Source: Bacillota bacterium (GTDB taxonomy: Bacteria > Bacillota_I > Bacilli_A > RF39 > UBA660). From it: a stretch of DNA of 64,000 nt. Below, piece by piece: positions 54,853 through 62,214 of this stretch. A model generated the notes under the pieces. The model was not told the origin of the DNA. It searched no databases and saw nothing but the letters and a program-made list of their open reading frames with translations. Positions within the stretch are counted from its first letter, which is position 1; every line of letters starts with the position of its first letter. A program made the translations under genes and the position numbers. The stretch spans positions 62,001 to 126,000 of the forward strand of contig SVAQ01000001.1 in the NCBI GenBank assembly GCA_015059305.1, read 5' to 3'.

Positions 54853-56571
54853 CTAGTCTTTATATTCTTCTAAAAGTTTTTTATAAATGCCTGGTTCAAC
54901 GACGTTAATAGCGCTAATTGCCTGTTCTAGACTATTTTTATAGTTCCCTTTATAAAAAGCATTTTCAGCTTTAATTAAACCAAAATCAACATCTTTATTT
55001 ACTGTACGATAACGATTACCATAAACAATTGCCATCTCTGCCATTTTAGCAGTTTTCGTCGTTTCATTAATAGTATTATACACTTTTAAAACTAAATCTC
55101 TAGCAGTATCTACTCTTGTATTCAAAGTTTTGATTGATATTGGTCTTTTTTCAAGCTCATTTACCATTTCGCCAATTGCTTCAGTAGCTTCAGAAAGCTC
55201 AATATAATAATTTTTAGGTATTAAAGGTAATTTAATAGTTTTAGTTTTTTCTTTAGATTGAAATAGGATTTCTCTAATTTCATCTAATTGTTCCCGCGCC
55301 CTTAATTCATCATCTTTTAGACTACCTAAATTACGTAATGTAACACTAAGTTTTTCTTCAGTAGTTAATAGCTTAGTATTAATTATTTCCATTTCTCTAC
55401 CTAACTTTGAATAAGCTAAAGTCTTATTGCGATAAATATTAATCGTTTTTTCATATGCAGTTCTTATATCAATTAGTTCATCTTTTATCTCTTGGATAAT
55501 AGCTATATCTTCGTCGGTTAAATCATAACTATATTTTAGTTCACCAATCTTTTTATATAGCTCATTATTAATTTTTTCAAGCTTCGAAGATTTAATTAGG
55601 ATACTTCTTGAATAATCATCAAATAATCTTTTAGAAACCCTTTCTTTATCAAAATCGCTATATAACGAATCAAAATAATCTAACATCGTTTTTAATTCAA
55701 AAATAGAATCTTCAACATCTAATACATTTAATCTTTGGAAAATATCTTGAATTTTTTTATTAGCTTCTTCAATGTTATAATCAATATTTAAATATTCAAG
55801 ATTATACCCATCTTGAGTCATTTTTTTGGCGATAGAACTAATATCATCTATTTTCTTTGGAATTAATGTTTCTCCATATTGGCAGATAGTTCTTGTTTCA
55901 TCGACAACCACTTTCAAATTAGAAATAATGGTATCAATGGCTTTAACAATTTTACCTACTTCTGTATAAGCGTTTTGATCCATTGCAATTTCAAACGAAG
56001 AAAATAATTTATCAACATTTTCAAATTGTAATTCAATTGGTACTTTTACTTTTTCGTATTCTTTTTCGTTATCATTGTAAGTTCCTACAATAGCACGATA
56101 TTCTGCCTTCAGTTTTGTTATTTTATCACGATTTTTTTCTTCACTTAGTGTAATTTCTCTAATTTCATCTAACAAGTAATCTGCTTTGGTTTTTAAATAA
56201 TTTAAATCCATTTCGGCTTTGATTAAAGATACTTTTAAAGCCTTATAATCACTCTCATCAAAATTAAGTTGAACCTCATTAATTGCATCAGTAATTTTGG
56301 GGATATCTTCGTCTTTAATCTGATTAAATCTTCTTTGCCAATTTTCATATTGTTTTCTTAAATCTTCGTTGTTTACAAGCGCTTCTACCTTATTAAGTTC
56401 ACTTAATATTGAGGCGGATATAATTAAATTCTTTTCTCTTTCTAATTCATTAATTTGATTACGATATTTTTTTTTAGTTTTACGGCCAATAATAAGTAAA
56501 ACAACAACGATAATTAGAATCGTAACGAAATAATAACCTATAGCAAATAACATAAAAGTAGATCTAGTCAT
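54853..56571 (-). CDS. ezrA: Septation ring formation regulator EzrA
   Basis: 572 residues from the chosen start. One N-terminal membrane helix (about 7-29) is followed by a long cytoplasmic part of spectrin-like coiled-coil repeats (LNKVEALVNNEDLRKQYENWQ and onward). EzrA regulates FtsZ ring assembly in Firmicutes. An ATG six codons upstream overlaps the SD AAGGGTGAG, which serves the ATG at 56569-56571. Gene order ezrA-desulfurase-thiI is conserved with Bacillus. Confidence 0.92.
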   Translation of the reverse strand: MTRSTFMLFAIGYYFVTILIIVVVLLIIGRKTKKKYRNQINELEREKNLIISASILSELNKVEALVNNEDLRKQYENWQRRFNQIKDEDIPKITDAINEVQLNFDESDYKALKVSLIKAEMDLNYLKTKADYLLDEIREITLSEEKNRDKITKLKAEYRAIVGTYNDNEKEYEKVKVPIELQFENVDKLFSSFEIAMDQNAYTEVGKIVKAIDTIISNLKVVVDETRTICQYGETLIPKKIDDISSIAKKMTQDGYNLEYLNIDYNIEEANKKIQDIFQRLNVLDVEDSIFELKTMLDYFDSLYSDFDKERVSKRLFDDYSRSILIKSSKLEKINNELYKKIGELKYSYDLTDEDIAIIQEIKDELIDIRTAYEKTINIYRNKTLAYSKLGREMEIINTKLLTTEEKLSVTLRNLGSLKDDELRAREQLDEIREILFQSKEKTKTIKLPLIPKNYYIELSEATEAIGEMVNELEKRPISIKTLNTRVDTARDLVLKVYNTINETTKTAKMAEMAIVYGNRYRTVNKDVDFGLIKAENAFYKGNYKNSLEQAISAINVVEPGIYKKLLEEYKD

Positions 56572-56593
56572 TTTACTCACCCTTCGCATCTTA

Positions 56594-56622
56594 ATTTTAA
56601 CATAAAATATTTATTTATTGAA
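56594..56622 (-). promoter_or_regulatory. Sigma-A promoter of ezrA operon
   Basis: -35 TTCAAT (56617-56622), 17-base spacer, -10 TAAAAT (56594-56599) with an upstream TG. Confidence 0.55.
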
Positions 56623-56641
56623 TACTCCATTTGAATTTTTA

Positions 56642-56670
56642 TTGCTTTTTTACAATATTTATAATATAAT
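56642..56670 (+). promoter_or_regulatory. Sigma-A promoter of tRNA-Arg
   Basis: -35 TTGCTT (56642-56647), 17-base spacer, -10 TATAAT (56665-56670), 24 bases before the tRNA. Confidence 0.7.
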
Positions 56671-56693
56671 GATATTGCTTTTATAAAGCACAT

Positions 56694-56770
56694 GCGCCCA
56701 TAGCTCAACTGGATAGAGCGTTAGACTACGGATCTAAAGGTTGGGGGTTCGAATCCCTTTGGGCGTACCA
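56694..56770 (+). tRNA. tRNA-Arg (anticodon ACG)
   Basis: 77 bases including an encoded CCA. Acceptor arm GCGCCCA/TGGGCGT (first pair G-U), D-stem GCTC/GAGC, anticodon stem TTAGA/TCTAA with loop CTACGGA (anticodon ACG, read as ICG after editing), and TTCGAAT T-loop. Confidence 0.95.
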
Positions 56771-56788
56771 ATTTTGGTAAAAAAAGTA

Positions 56789-56817
56789 TTGGCAATTTGA
56801 TAAAATTGTAATATAAT
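56789..56817 (+). promoter_or_regulatory. Sigma-A promoter of tRNA-Pro
   Basis: -35 TTGGCA (56789-56794), 17-base spacer, -10 TATAAT (56812-56817), 13 bases before the tRNA. Confidence 0.75.
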
Positions 56818-56830
56818 ACTTATATGTATT

Positions 56831-56907
56831 CGAGAAGTAGCACAGTTTGGTAGTGCATCACGCTTGGGACGTGGGGGTCGCAGGTTCAAATCCTGTCTTC
56901 TCGACCA
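56831..56907 (+). tRNA. tRNA-Pro (anticodon GGG)
   Basis: 77 bases including an encoded CCA. Acceptor CGAGAAG/CTTCTCG, anticodon loop TTGGGAC on stem CACGC/GTGGG, T-arm GCAGG/CCTGT with TTCAAAT loop. The C at position 1 is a common tRNA-Pro feature. The gene for prolyl-tRNA synthetase lies about 1 kb away. Confidence 0.95.
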
Positions 56908-56916
56908 TGAGAAATT

Positions 56917-56944
56917 AACTAGATATCAATTATCTAGTTTTTTT
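56917..56944 (+). terminator. Intrinsic terminator after tRNA-Pro
   Basis: AACTAGATA pairs with TATCTAGTT (56917-56925 with 56931-56939), loop of five, followed by a U-run. Confidence 0.9.
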
Positions 56945-56950
56945 GTGGTT

Positions 56951-56994
56951 TCAAAACCTGCACCCCCCACTCCCAGGCTTATTCTTCTCGAATA
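56951..56994 (-). pseudogene. Degenerate inverted copy of tRNA-Pro
   Basis: Read on the minus strand, this stretch aligns to tRNA-Pro with its 5' flank: GTATTCGAGAAG is identical, the D-arm is missing, and GCCTGGGA, GTGGGGG and TGCAGGTT follow in order. It cannot fold into a full tRNA. It abuts the stop codon of the broken restriction gene. Confidence 0.6.
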
Positions 56995-57761
56995 CTAATA
57001 ATGCTGATCACTACCATAATTTATTACTTTTACAGTATCAAATAATTTATTTAAATCAAATTTGCCAATTCTAAAATAACAACTATCCTTATTTTCACCA
57101 AAATTTGGACCATATTTTATGGGCGCAGTTGTAAATGATACACATATAATGTTCTTTTCAAGTAAATCTAAAAAAGTTTCAAAATTTTTATAAACATAAC
57201 ATTCTAACTTAAAATATTTAAAATATTCATGTTCATCTTTTTTTGTACACGCAGCATGAATAAAACCCAAATATGTAACTTTTCTTTAAGTTTACTCTCT
57301 AAATCATCAAAGAACCAATAAACACTTCGTTCTAACAAATTATAATTAATATCTCTAATAACTAAATATATTTTCTTTTCTTCACGATTAATCTCTAGAT
57401 TAAAAAAATAACGATTACACACCAGTACATTTTTGGAATAATATAATTCTATATTTATTTTTTTGTCATCATCTTTATCATAATCAAAATAGCCATATTT
57501 TACACGCAAGCGTTCTGTTTCCGGCCACGATTCACCCCAAGGGGCAGCACCAAATAGAGTTACTGAATAATCACTCTTAACTCTTTGTGCTTTTATTTCA
57601 ATCCCTTGAAAATCAGGATAAGCAAAATCATCAATATTTTTTCCTAATAATTCTTCAAAAGTTAAACCTACCCCGTTATAATTTTTATTTATACTTTTTA
57701 TCCATCCTTTTTTGTAAATCTCCGCAAATTTACTTTCTAACTCACTAAATACAAATTCCAT
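56995..57761 (-). pseudogene. MvaI/BcnI-type restriction endonuclease, frameshifted
   Basis: Two overlapping frames (57204-57761 and 56995-57270) together give about 255 residues, the size of MvaI (246) and BcnI (238). The N-terminal part has GVGLTFEELLGKNIDDF and the active site YPDFQGIEIKAQR; the D-x4-E-x-K spacing equals that of MvaI (D50, E55, K57). The frames join if one T is added in the short T-run at 57269-57272, giving HILGFIHAACTKK; otherwise the protein ends about 90 residues early. Relatives cut CCWGG or CCSGG. No methyltransferase gene is adjacent. AAAGGAG precedes the ATG. It is either a decayed gene or a sequencing error. Confidence 0.75.
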
Positions 57762-57831
57762 AATGTCTTTTCTCCTTTATAAGGACTGTATTTTACAATA
57801 TCTTATTATAATATTTTGTCAGTTTTTGGCA

Positions 57832-57861
57832 TAAAAAAACATTTGCTTTTAAGCAAATGTT
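57832..57861 (-). terminator. Intrinsic terminator of proS
   Basis: A 10-bp perfect stem (57838-57847 with 57852-57861 region) with a 4-base loop is followed by seven U on the minus strand. Confidence 0.9.
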
Positions 57862-57869
57862 CTTTTTTA

Positions 57870-59309
57870 TTAATATGCCTTACCAAAATAAACCATGTGT
57901 TTAGCTGGTTTTCCACAACACACACACACTTTAGATAATTGTTCTTCATCAAATGGAATACATCTAGATGTTGCTCCACCAGTTTGAGCCTTAATTTCAT
58001 CTTCGCATGCTTCTTCGCCACACCACATTGCTTTAACAAGACCTGTTTGTTCTTCAAAGCGTTGAAGCATTTCTTCCATACTCGTAGCATTTGTAATATG
58101 ACTATCTAAGAACTCTTTAGCTTTAGTATACATATCTTTTTGCATAGTTTCTAAAATTTCTGGTAAACGGGTTGCTACTTCATCAAGTGCAACAGTAACT
58201 TTTTCTCTTGTATCTCTTCTTACAATTGTAACTACACCATTTTCTAAATCACGAGGACCTACTTCTACTCTAACTGGTATTCCTAGTAATTCTTGATTAG
58301 AAAATTTATATCCTGGAGTCTTATCAGTTAAATCTATTTGAACTCTTATGCCTGCAGCGTTTAGTTTCTCAAAAATTTGCGATGCAGCATTAGCTACTTC
58401 CTCTTTTTGATGTGCTATTGGAATAATCATCGCTTGAGTTGGTGCTACATGTGGTGGTAAAACTAATCCATCATCATCACCATGAACCATTATGATTGCT
58501 CCAAGTAATCTTGTTGATAGTCCCCATGATGTTTGATGTGGATATTCAAATTTATTTTCTTTATTAATAAATTTTACATCAAAGGCACGACAGAATCCAT
58601 CGCCAAAATAGTGGCTTGTTCCTGATTGAAGCGCTTTACCATCGTGCATTAAAGCTTCAATTGTATAAGTTGCTTCAGCACCCGCAAACTTTTCACTATC
58701 AGTTTTTCTACCCCAAACAACCGGAATCGCTAAATCCTCTTCAACGAAATCATGATATATATTTAACATCATTTTTGTTCTTTCTTCAGCTTCTTCTTTA
58801 GTAGCATGAATTGTATGACCTTCTTGCCATAAAAATTCTTTACTTCTTAAAAATGGCCTTGTTGTTTTTTCCCATCTTAATACAGAACACCATTGATTAT
58901 AAACCATCGGAAGATCTCTATAAGAATTAACATTTTTTTGCCAATGTTCACAAAATAGAACTTCACTTGTTGGTCTAATACATAATTTTTCTTCTAACTT
59001 TTCTGATCCGCCATGTGTTACCCACGCTACTTCCGGAGCAAAACCATTAACATGCTCTGATTCTTTAGCTAATAAAGATTCAGGAATAAGCATTGGCATA
59101 TAAACATTCTTTACGCCAGTTTCTTTAAATCTTCTATCAAGGTTATTTTGAATATTTTCCCACAAGGCATACCCATTGGGCATATAAACCATGCATCCTT
59201 TAATGCTTGTGTATTCACATAACTTAGCTTTTGTAACTACGTCAGTATACCACTTAGCAAAATCTACATCTCTTGCAGTTATTGCCTCTACGAATTTCTT
59301 TTCGCTCAT
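57870..59309 (-). CDS. proS: Prolyl-tRNA synthetase, eukaryote/archaea-like type
   Basis: 479 residues. This class II enzyme charges tRNA-Pro. It is the short form without the bacterial editing insertion: FAKWYTDVVTKAKLCEYTSIKGC at the start (split FAKWYTDVV/KLCEYTSIKG), LCIRPTSEV, the motif 2 LRWEKTTRPFLRSKEFLWQE (LRWEKTTRPFLR) and motif 3 GLSTRLLGAIIMVHGDD. The C-terminal domain has a zinc-type CGEEACE...CVCCG and ends in Tyr, as in the eukaryote-like class. AAGGAG precedes the ATG. No T-box leader was seen. Confidence 0.96.
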   Translation of the reverse strand: MSEKKFVEAITARDVDFAKWYTDVVTKAKLCEYTSIKGCMVYMPNGYALWENIQNNLDRRFKETGVKNVYMPMLIPESLLAKESEHVNGFAPEVAWVTHGGSEKLEEKLCIRPTSEVLFCEHWQKNVNSYRDLPMVYNQWCSVLRWEKTTRPFLRSKEFLWQEGHTIHATKEEAEERTKMMLNIYHDFVEEDLAIPVVWGRKTDSEKFAGAEATYTIEALMHDGKALQSGTSHYFGDGFCRAFDVKFINKENKFEYPHQTSWGLSTRLLGAIIMVHGDDDGLVLPPHVAPTQAMIIPIAHQKEEVANAASQIFEKLNAAGIRVQIDLTDKTPGYKFSNQELLGIPVRVEVGPRDLENGVVTIVRRDTREKVTVALDEVATRLPEILETMQKDMYTKAKEFLDSHITNATSMEEMLQRFEEQTGLVKAMWCGEEACEDEIKAQTGGATSRCIPFDEEQLSKVCVCCGKPAKHMVYFGKAY

Positions 59310-59343
59310 TTCTTACTCCTTCTTTCTTATTTATTTTTAATAA

Positions 59344-59372
59344 ATTCTACCATAATCACTTATAAAAGTAAA
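59344..59372 (-). promoter_or_regulatory. Sigma-A promoter of proS
   Basis: -35 TTTACT (59367-59372), 17-base spacer ending in TGG, -10 TAGAAT (59344-59349). Confidence 0.7.
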
Positions 59373-59393
59373 TGCTACAGTCCTTATTTAAAG

Positions 59394-59421
59394 CAAAAGA
59401 ACTCCATTTCAAGAGCCCTTT
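59394..59421 (-). terminator. Weak intrinsic terminator after the 59429 gene
   Basis: A 9-pair stem with two G-U pairs (59396-59404 with 59413-59421) is followed by a short U-run. Confidence 0.5.
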
Positions 59422-59428
59422 TTTTAAA

Positions 59429-59884
59429 TTAGCGTAGTGTATTTTCTTCTTGAACATTTTCTTCATCTGTCACTACTATTGATGCAAACATTATCGGCAG
59501 CACAAGCTCATCTTTATGCGTCTCAAAATATTTAGCCATATTTAATAGTGATTTATAATCCTTAGTAGCTCTTACATAATTTAATATTTCGATTATTAAA
59601 GTTCCTGTTGCAGTTAAGCCTGTTACTGCTCCAGATCCTATCCTAATAATATCTAATATAACATCAGCAATAGGCATTTCTAATCCTGCTGACATAGCTG
59701 TTAATATTGAAGCTGTTACAAAAACAAGAGCAGACTTCATTTCCGTTTGAAGAAAAGCCCCAGTTATAGGTTTAGTTAAACTGCTATTAATTCCATAAAA
59801 TCCATTTATTATATCTTTTTTATTTTGAACTAAAAAGGAAATGGCCTCTCCAAATTCAGCACCTAATATTTCTTTTATATCCAT
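59429..59884 (-). CDS. Small membrane protein, unknown function
   Basis: 151 residues with two probable membrane segments (about 50-68 and 78-104) and a charged C-terminus. The region between is glycine/alanine-rich (AMSAGLEMPIADVI, GSGAVTGLTATGT). It has its own consensus promoter after mgtE, so it is not simply an operon partner. A TAAGGGGGAG SD precedes the ATG. I do not recognise the family. Confidence 0.6.
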   Translation of the reverse strand: MDIKEILGAEFGEAISFLVQNKKDIINGFYGINSSLTKPITGAFLQTEMKSALVFVTASILTAMSAGLEMPIADVILDIIRIGSGAVTGLTATGTLIIEILNYVRATKDYKSLLNMAKYFETHKDELVLPIMFASIVVTDEENVQEENTLR

Positions 59885-59909
59885 AAAAACTCCCCCTAAG
59901 GTAAGTTAT

Positions 59910-59937
59910 ATTATATAAAAATCTATTTTTTTGTCAA
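59910..59937 (-). promoter_or_regulatory. Sigma-A promoter of the 59429-59884 gene
   Basis: -35 TTGACA (59932-59937), 16-base spacer, -10 TATAAT (59910-59915), directly after the mgtE stop. Confidence 0.8.
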
Positions 59938-59940
59938 TAT

Positions 59941-61275
59941 TTATAAAGTCAGTAAACTAGTAGCAATATTAAAGTATACAACCAAAGCAATTGCATCTAC
60001 TATTGTTGTGATAAATGGACTAGCCATCACTGCTGGGTCAAAGCCAATTTTTTTTGCTAAAAGTGGTAGTGTGGAACCAATAATTTTGGCAAAAATAACA
60101 GTTACTAATAATGTCAAAGCCACTACTAAAGCAACCATCATTCCTACTTTGTCTAAGATTAATAATTTAATAAAATTGCAACCTGCTAAAACTACTCCAC
60201 AAAGCAAAGAAACTCTTAATTCTTTCCAAATCACTTTAAAAAAATCCCTAAAATCAACTTCATTAATTGCTAAACTACGGATTATTGTAACTGATGCTTG
60301 ACTTCCAGCATTACCAGCTGTATCCATAAACATTGGAATATACGAAGTTAAAATTACCATTGTTGCAAGCGCCGCTTCATATTTTTGAATAATCATACTT
60401 GTAAATGTTGCAGAAACCATCAAAAGAAGAAGCCATGGAATTCTTGTTTTCCAAATTTCCCAAACTGATAGCGACAAATATGATTTATCCGATGGTGTAA
60501 TCGCAGCCATTTTTGCAATGTCCTCGTTCGTTTCTTCTTCCATAATATCAATAATATCATCAATGGTAATAATTCCAACCATTCTTTTCTCACTATCTAC
60601 AACGGGCATCGCAAGTAAGTCATATTTTTTAAATTTCTCTGCAACTACTTCCTGATCCTCTAATGTTTCAGCATAAATTTCTTGATCTTCCATAATATCT
60701 TTTACTAAAGTATCTGGAGCGGATAATAATAAATCTTTAATTTCTACACTACCTAGCATTTTACGTTTATTATCTAAAACATAACAATTATTAATTGTTT
60801 CTTTTTCTGCACCATCGCGTCTTATTTTACTAATACACTCTTGGATAGTCATATTTTCTTTAAAATCTAAATATTCAACAGTCATTATACTACCAGCACT
60901 ATCTTCAGGATATTTTAAAAGCTCATTAATATCTCTTCGAGTTTCCTTAGTTGTGCTTGCTAAGATCTTCGTTACTACATTCGCAGGCATTTCATCAAAT
61001 AAATCGGTTGCATCATCACTGGCCATTAAATCAATTATTTGCCCAGCATCCTTAGCGCTCATGACAGTGATCAATTCTTGGGCAGTTTCAATAGGCAAAT
61101 ACGAAAATACCTCTGCTGCCATGGTTTTAGAAAGCAATCTAAATATCTTAACTAATTGCTTAGAATCTAAATCTCCAATTAGTTCTGCCAAATCTTGCTC
61201 ATTAATGTTCTCTAGTTCTTTTTTCAAATTAAGATAGTCTTCCTTTACTATCAATTCTAGAATTTTGTTTTCCAT
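59941..61275 (-). CDS. mgtE: Magnesium transporter MgtE
   Basis: 444 residues, standard MgtE length. A helical N-domain (about 1-125, repeats like LPIETAQELITVMSAKDA), a CBS pair (about 130-250, VVDSEKRMVGIITIDDIIDI) and a five-helix channel domain (about 275-440, SYIPMFMDTAGNAGSQASV and GFDPAVMASPFITTIVDA). The N and CBS domains close the channel when internal magnesium is high. AAGGGTG precedes the ATG. No magnesium riboswitch was seen upstream. Confidence 0.95.
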   Translation of the reverse strand: MENKILELIVKEDYLNLKKELENINEQDLAELIGDLDSKQLVKIFRLLSKTMAAEVFSYLPIETAQELITVMSAKDAGQIIDLMASDDATDLFDEMPANVVTKILASTTKETRRDINELLKYPEDSAGSIMTVEYLDFKENMTIQECISKIRRDGAEKETINNCYVLDNKRKMLGSVEIKDLLLSAPDTLVKDIMEDQEIYAETLEDQEVVAEKFKKYDLLAMPVVDSEKRMVGIITIDDIIDIMEEETNEDIAKMAAITPSDKSYLSLSVWEIWKTRIPWLLLLMVSATFTSMIIQKYEAALATMVILTSYIPMFMDTAGNAGSQASVTIIRSLAINEVDFRDFFKVIWKELRVSLLCGVVLAGCNFIKLLILDKVGMMVALVVALTLLVTVIFAKIIGSTLPLLAKKIGFDPAVMASPFITTIVDAIALVVYFNIATSLLTL

Positions 61276-61325
61276 TTCTTCACACCCTTTCTCTTAAATC
61301 TTATTATATATTTTAGATTTTTCCT

Positions 61326-61354
61326 ATTTTAACAAAAATATCAAAAGATGTAAA
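61326..61354 (-). promoter_or_regulatory. Sigma-A promoter of mgtE
   Basis: -35 TTTACA (61349-61354), 17-base spacer, -10 TAAAAT (61326-61331). Confidence 0.6.
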
Positions 61355-61382
61355 TAAAATCGCTAAAAAAGCATGTTTTTAA

Positions 61383-61411
61383 GGGACAACTAATAAAACA
61401 TTTGATATACT
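61383..61411 (+). promoter_or_regulatory. Possible promoter of the Fic gene
   Basis: -35 GGGACA (61383-61388, weak), 17-base spacer, -10 TATACT (61406-61411), about 20 bases before the start codon. Confidence 0.45.
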
Positions 61412-61431
61412 TTAGTCAAAGGGAAATAAAT

Positions 61432-62193
61432 ATGGAAGAAAAATTTAATCAATGGCAGATTTCTTTTGGTTTAAGTGAAATTGATAATGAAAAACCATCA
61501 GTCTTTTTACAGAGTTTAGCAGAAGCCAATATTATTGGATTAATTTCGGATGAACAGGCGGAAGAATTACTTTCTAAACATTATATGGAAATGGGGATCG
61601 GCCCACAGTATGGTACTGATGTTGTAATACTTAGAATTAAAAGATTTCTAACTATTTCGGATTTTGATCTATCAAAAGAATTTTTTTATGCTATACACCG
61701 TTATATTTTTAAAGGAGTATTTCCTGATGCTGGTAACACGCGGAACGTAAACATCTCGAAAAAAGAACCTATCTTAAATGACGAATCTGTGATTTATTCA
61801 CCAATGCAACATATCGAAGAATATTTAGATTACGATTTTATGCAAGAAAGAAAAAAGAATTATCGTGGTAAAAGTCCCGAAGAAGTAATTAATTTAATTA
61901 CCCCATTTATTACTAATATTTGGCAAGCCCATCCATTTTGTGATGGAAATACCCGTACTACTTCAGTTTTTTTGGAAAAATATTTAAACTTTTTAGGGTT
62001 TCCCACTAATAATGATGTCTTCAAAGAAAATGCGACCTACTTTAGGGCCGCACTAGTAAGAGCAAATTATACAACTGAAGGTAAAATAGAACCGACATTT
62101 GAATATATTAAAAAATTTTTAAGAAAATTACTAATTGATCCTACTATTGAACTTAATATGGACGAATTATATATTAGCCCTACTCGTAGTTAA
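61432..62193 (+). CDS. Fic family protein (AMP-transferase type)
   Basis: 253 residues from the ATG at 61432, which has AAAGGG upstream; a TTG ten codons earlier is less likely. The Fic motif is HPFCDGNTRTTSVF (about 167-180), a full HPFxxGNxR match, and the flap region is FPDAGNTRNVNI. Fic enzymes transfer AMP (or other groups) to target proteins. No clear inhibitory (S/T)xxxE(G/N) helix was found; SLAEAN near the start is one residue off. No antitoxin gene is adjacent. Its stop overlaps that of the convergent P-type ATPase. Confidence 0.88.
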   Translation: MEEKFNQWQISFGLSEIDNEKPSVFLQSLAEANIIGLISDEQAEELLSKHYMEMGIGPQYGTDVVILRIKRFLTISDFDLSKEFFYAIHRYIFKGVFPDAGNTRNVNISKKEPILNDESVIYSPMQHIEEYLDYDFMQERKKNYRGKSPEEVINLITPFITNIWQAHPFCDGNTRTTSVFLEKYLNFLGFPTNNDVFKENATYFRAALVRANYTTEGKIEPTFEYIKKFLRKLLIDPTIELNMDELYISPTRS

Positions 62194-62214
62194 ACTCCGA
62201 TAGGGATTTTTTTT
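62178..62214 (+). terminator. Possible terminator of the Fic gene
   Basis: A 5-bp stem CCCTA/TAGGG (62178-62182 with 62201-62205) with a long loop is followed by eight U. Confidence 0.4.

Noticed and set aside
57204..57270. Programmed frameshift in the MvaI-type gene
   Set aside because: There is no slippery heptamer or downstream structure; a missing T in a short run explains it more simply.
57806..58090. Short open frame overlapping the 3' end of proS
   Set aside because: It lies in another frame of proS with no start signal and runs through the proS terminator.
57779..59387. 12-bp inverted match (ATAAGGACTGTA) on both sides of proS
   Set aside because: One such match among all pairs in a 64-kb window is expected by chance; nothing else marks a mobile unit.
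59310..59400. T-box riboswitch before proS
   Set aside because: The leader is under 40 bases and has no T-box sequence or antiterminator structure.
61276..61431. Magnesium (M-box) riboswitch before mgtE
   Set aside because: The leader is short and AT-rich with no conserved M-box elements.
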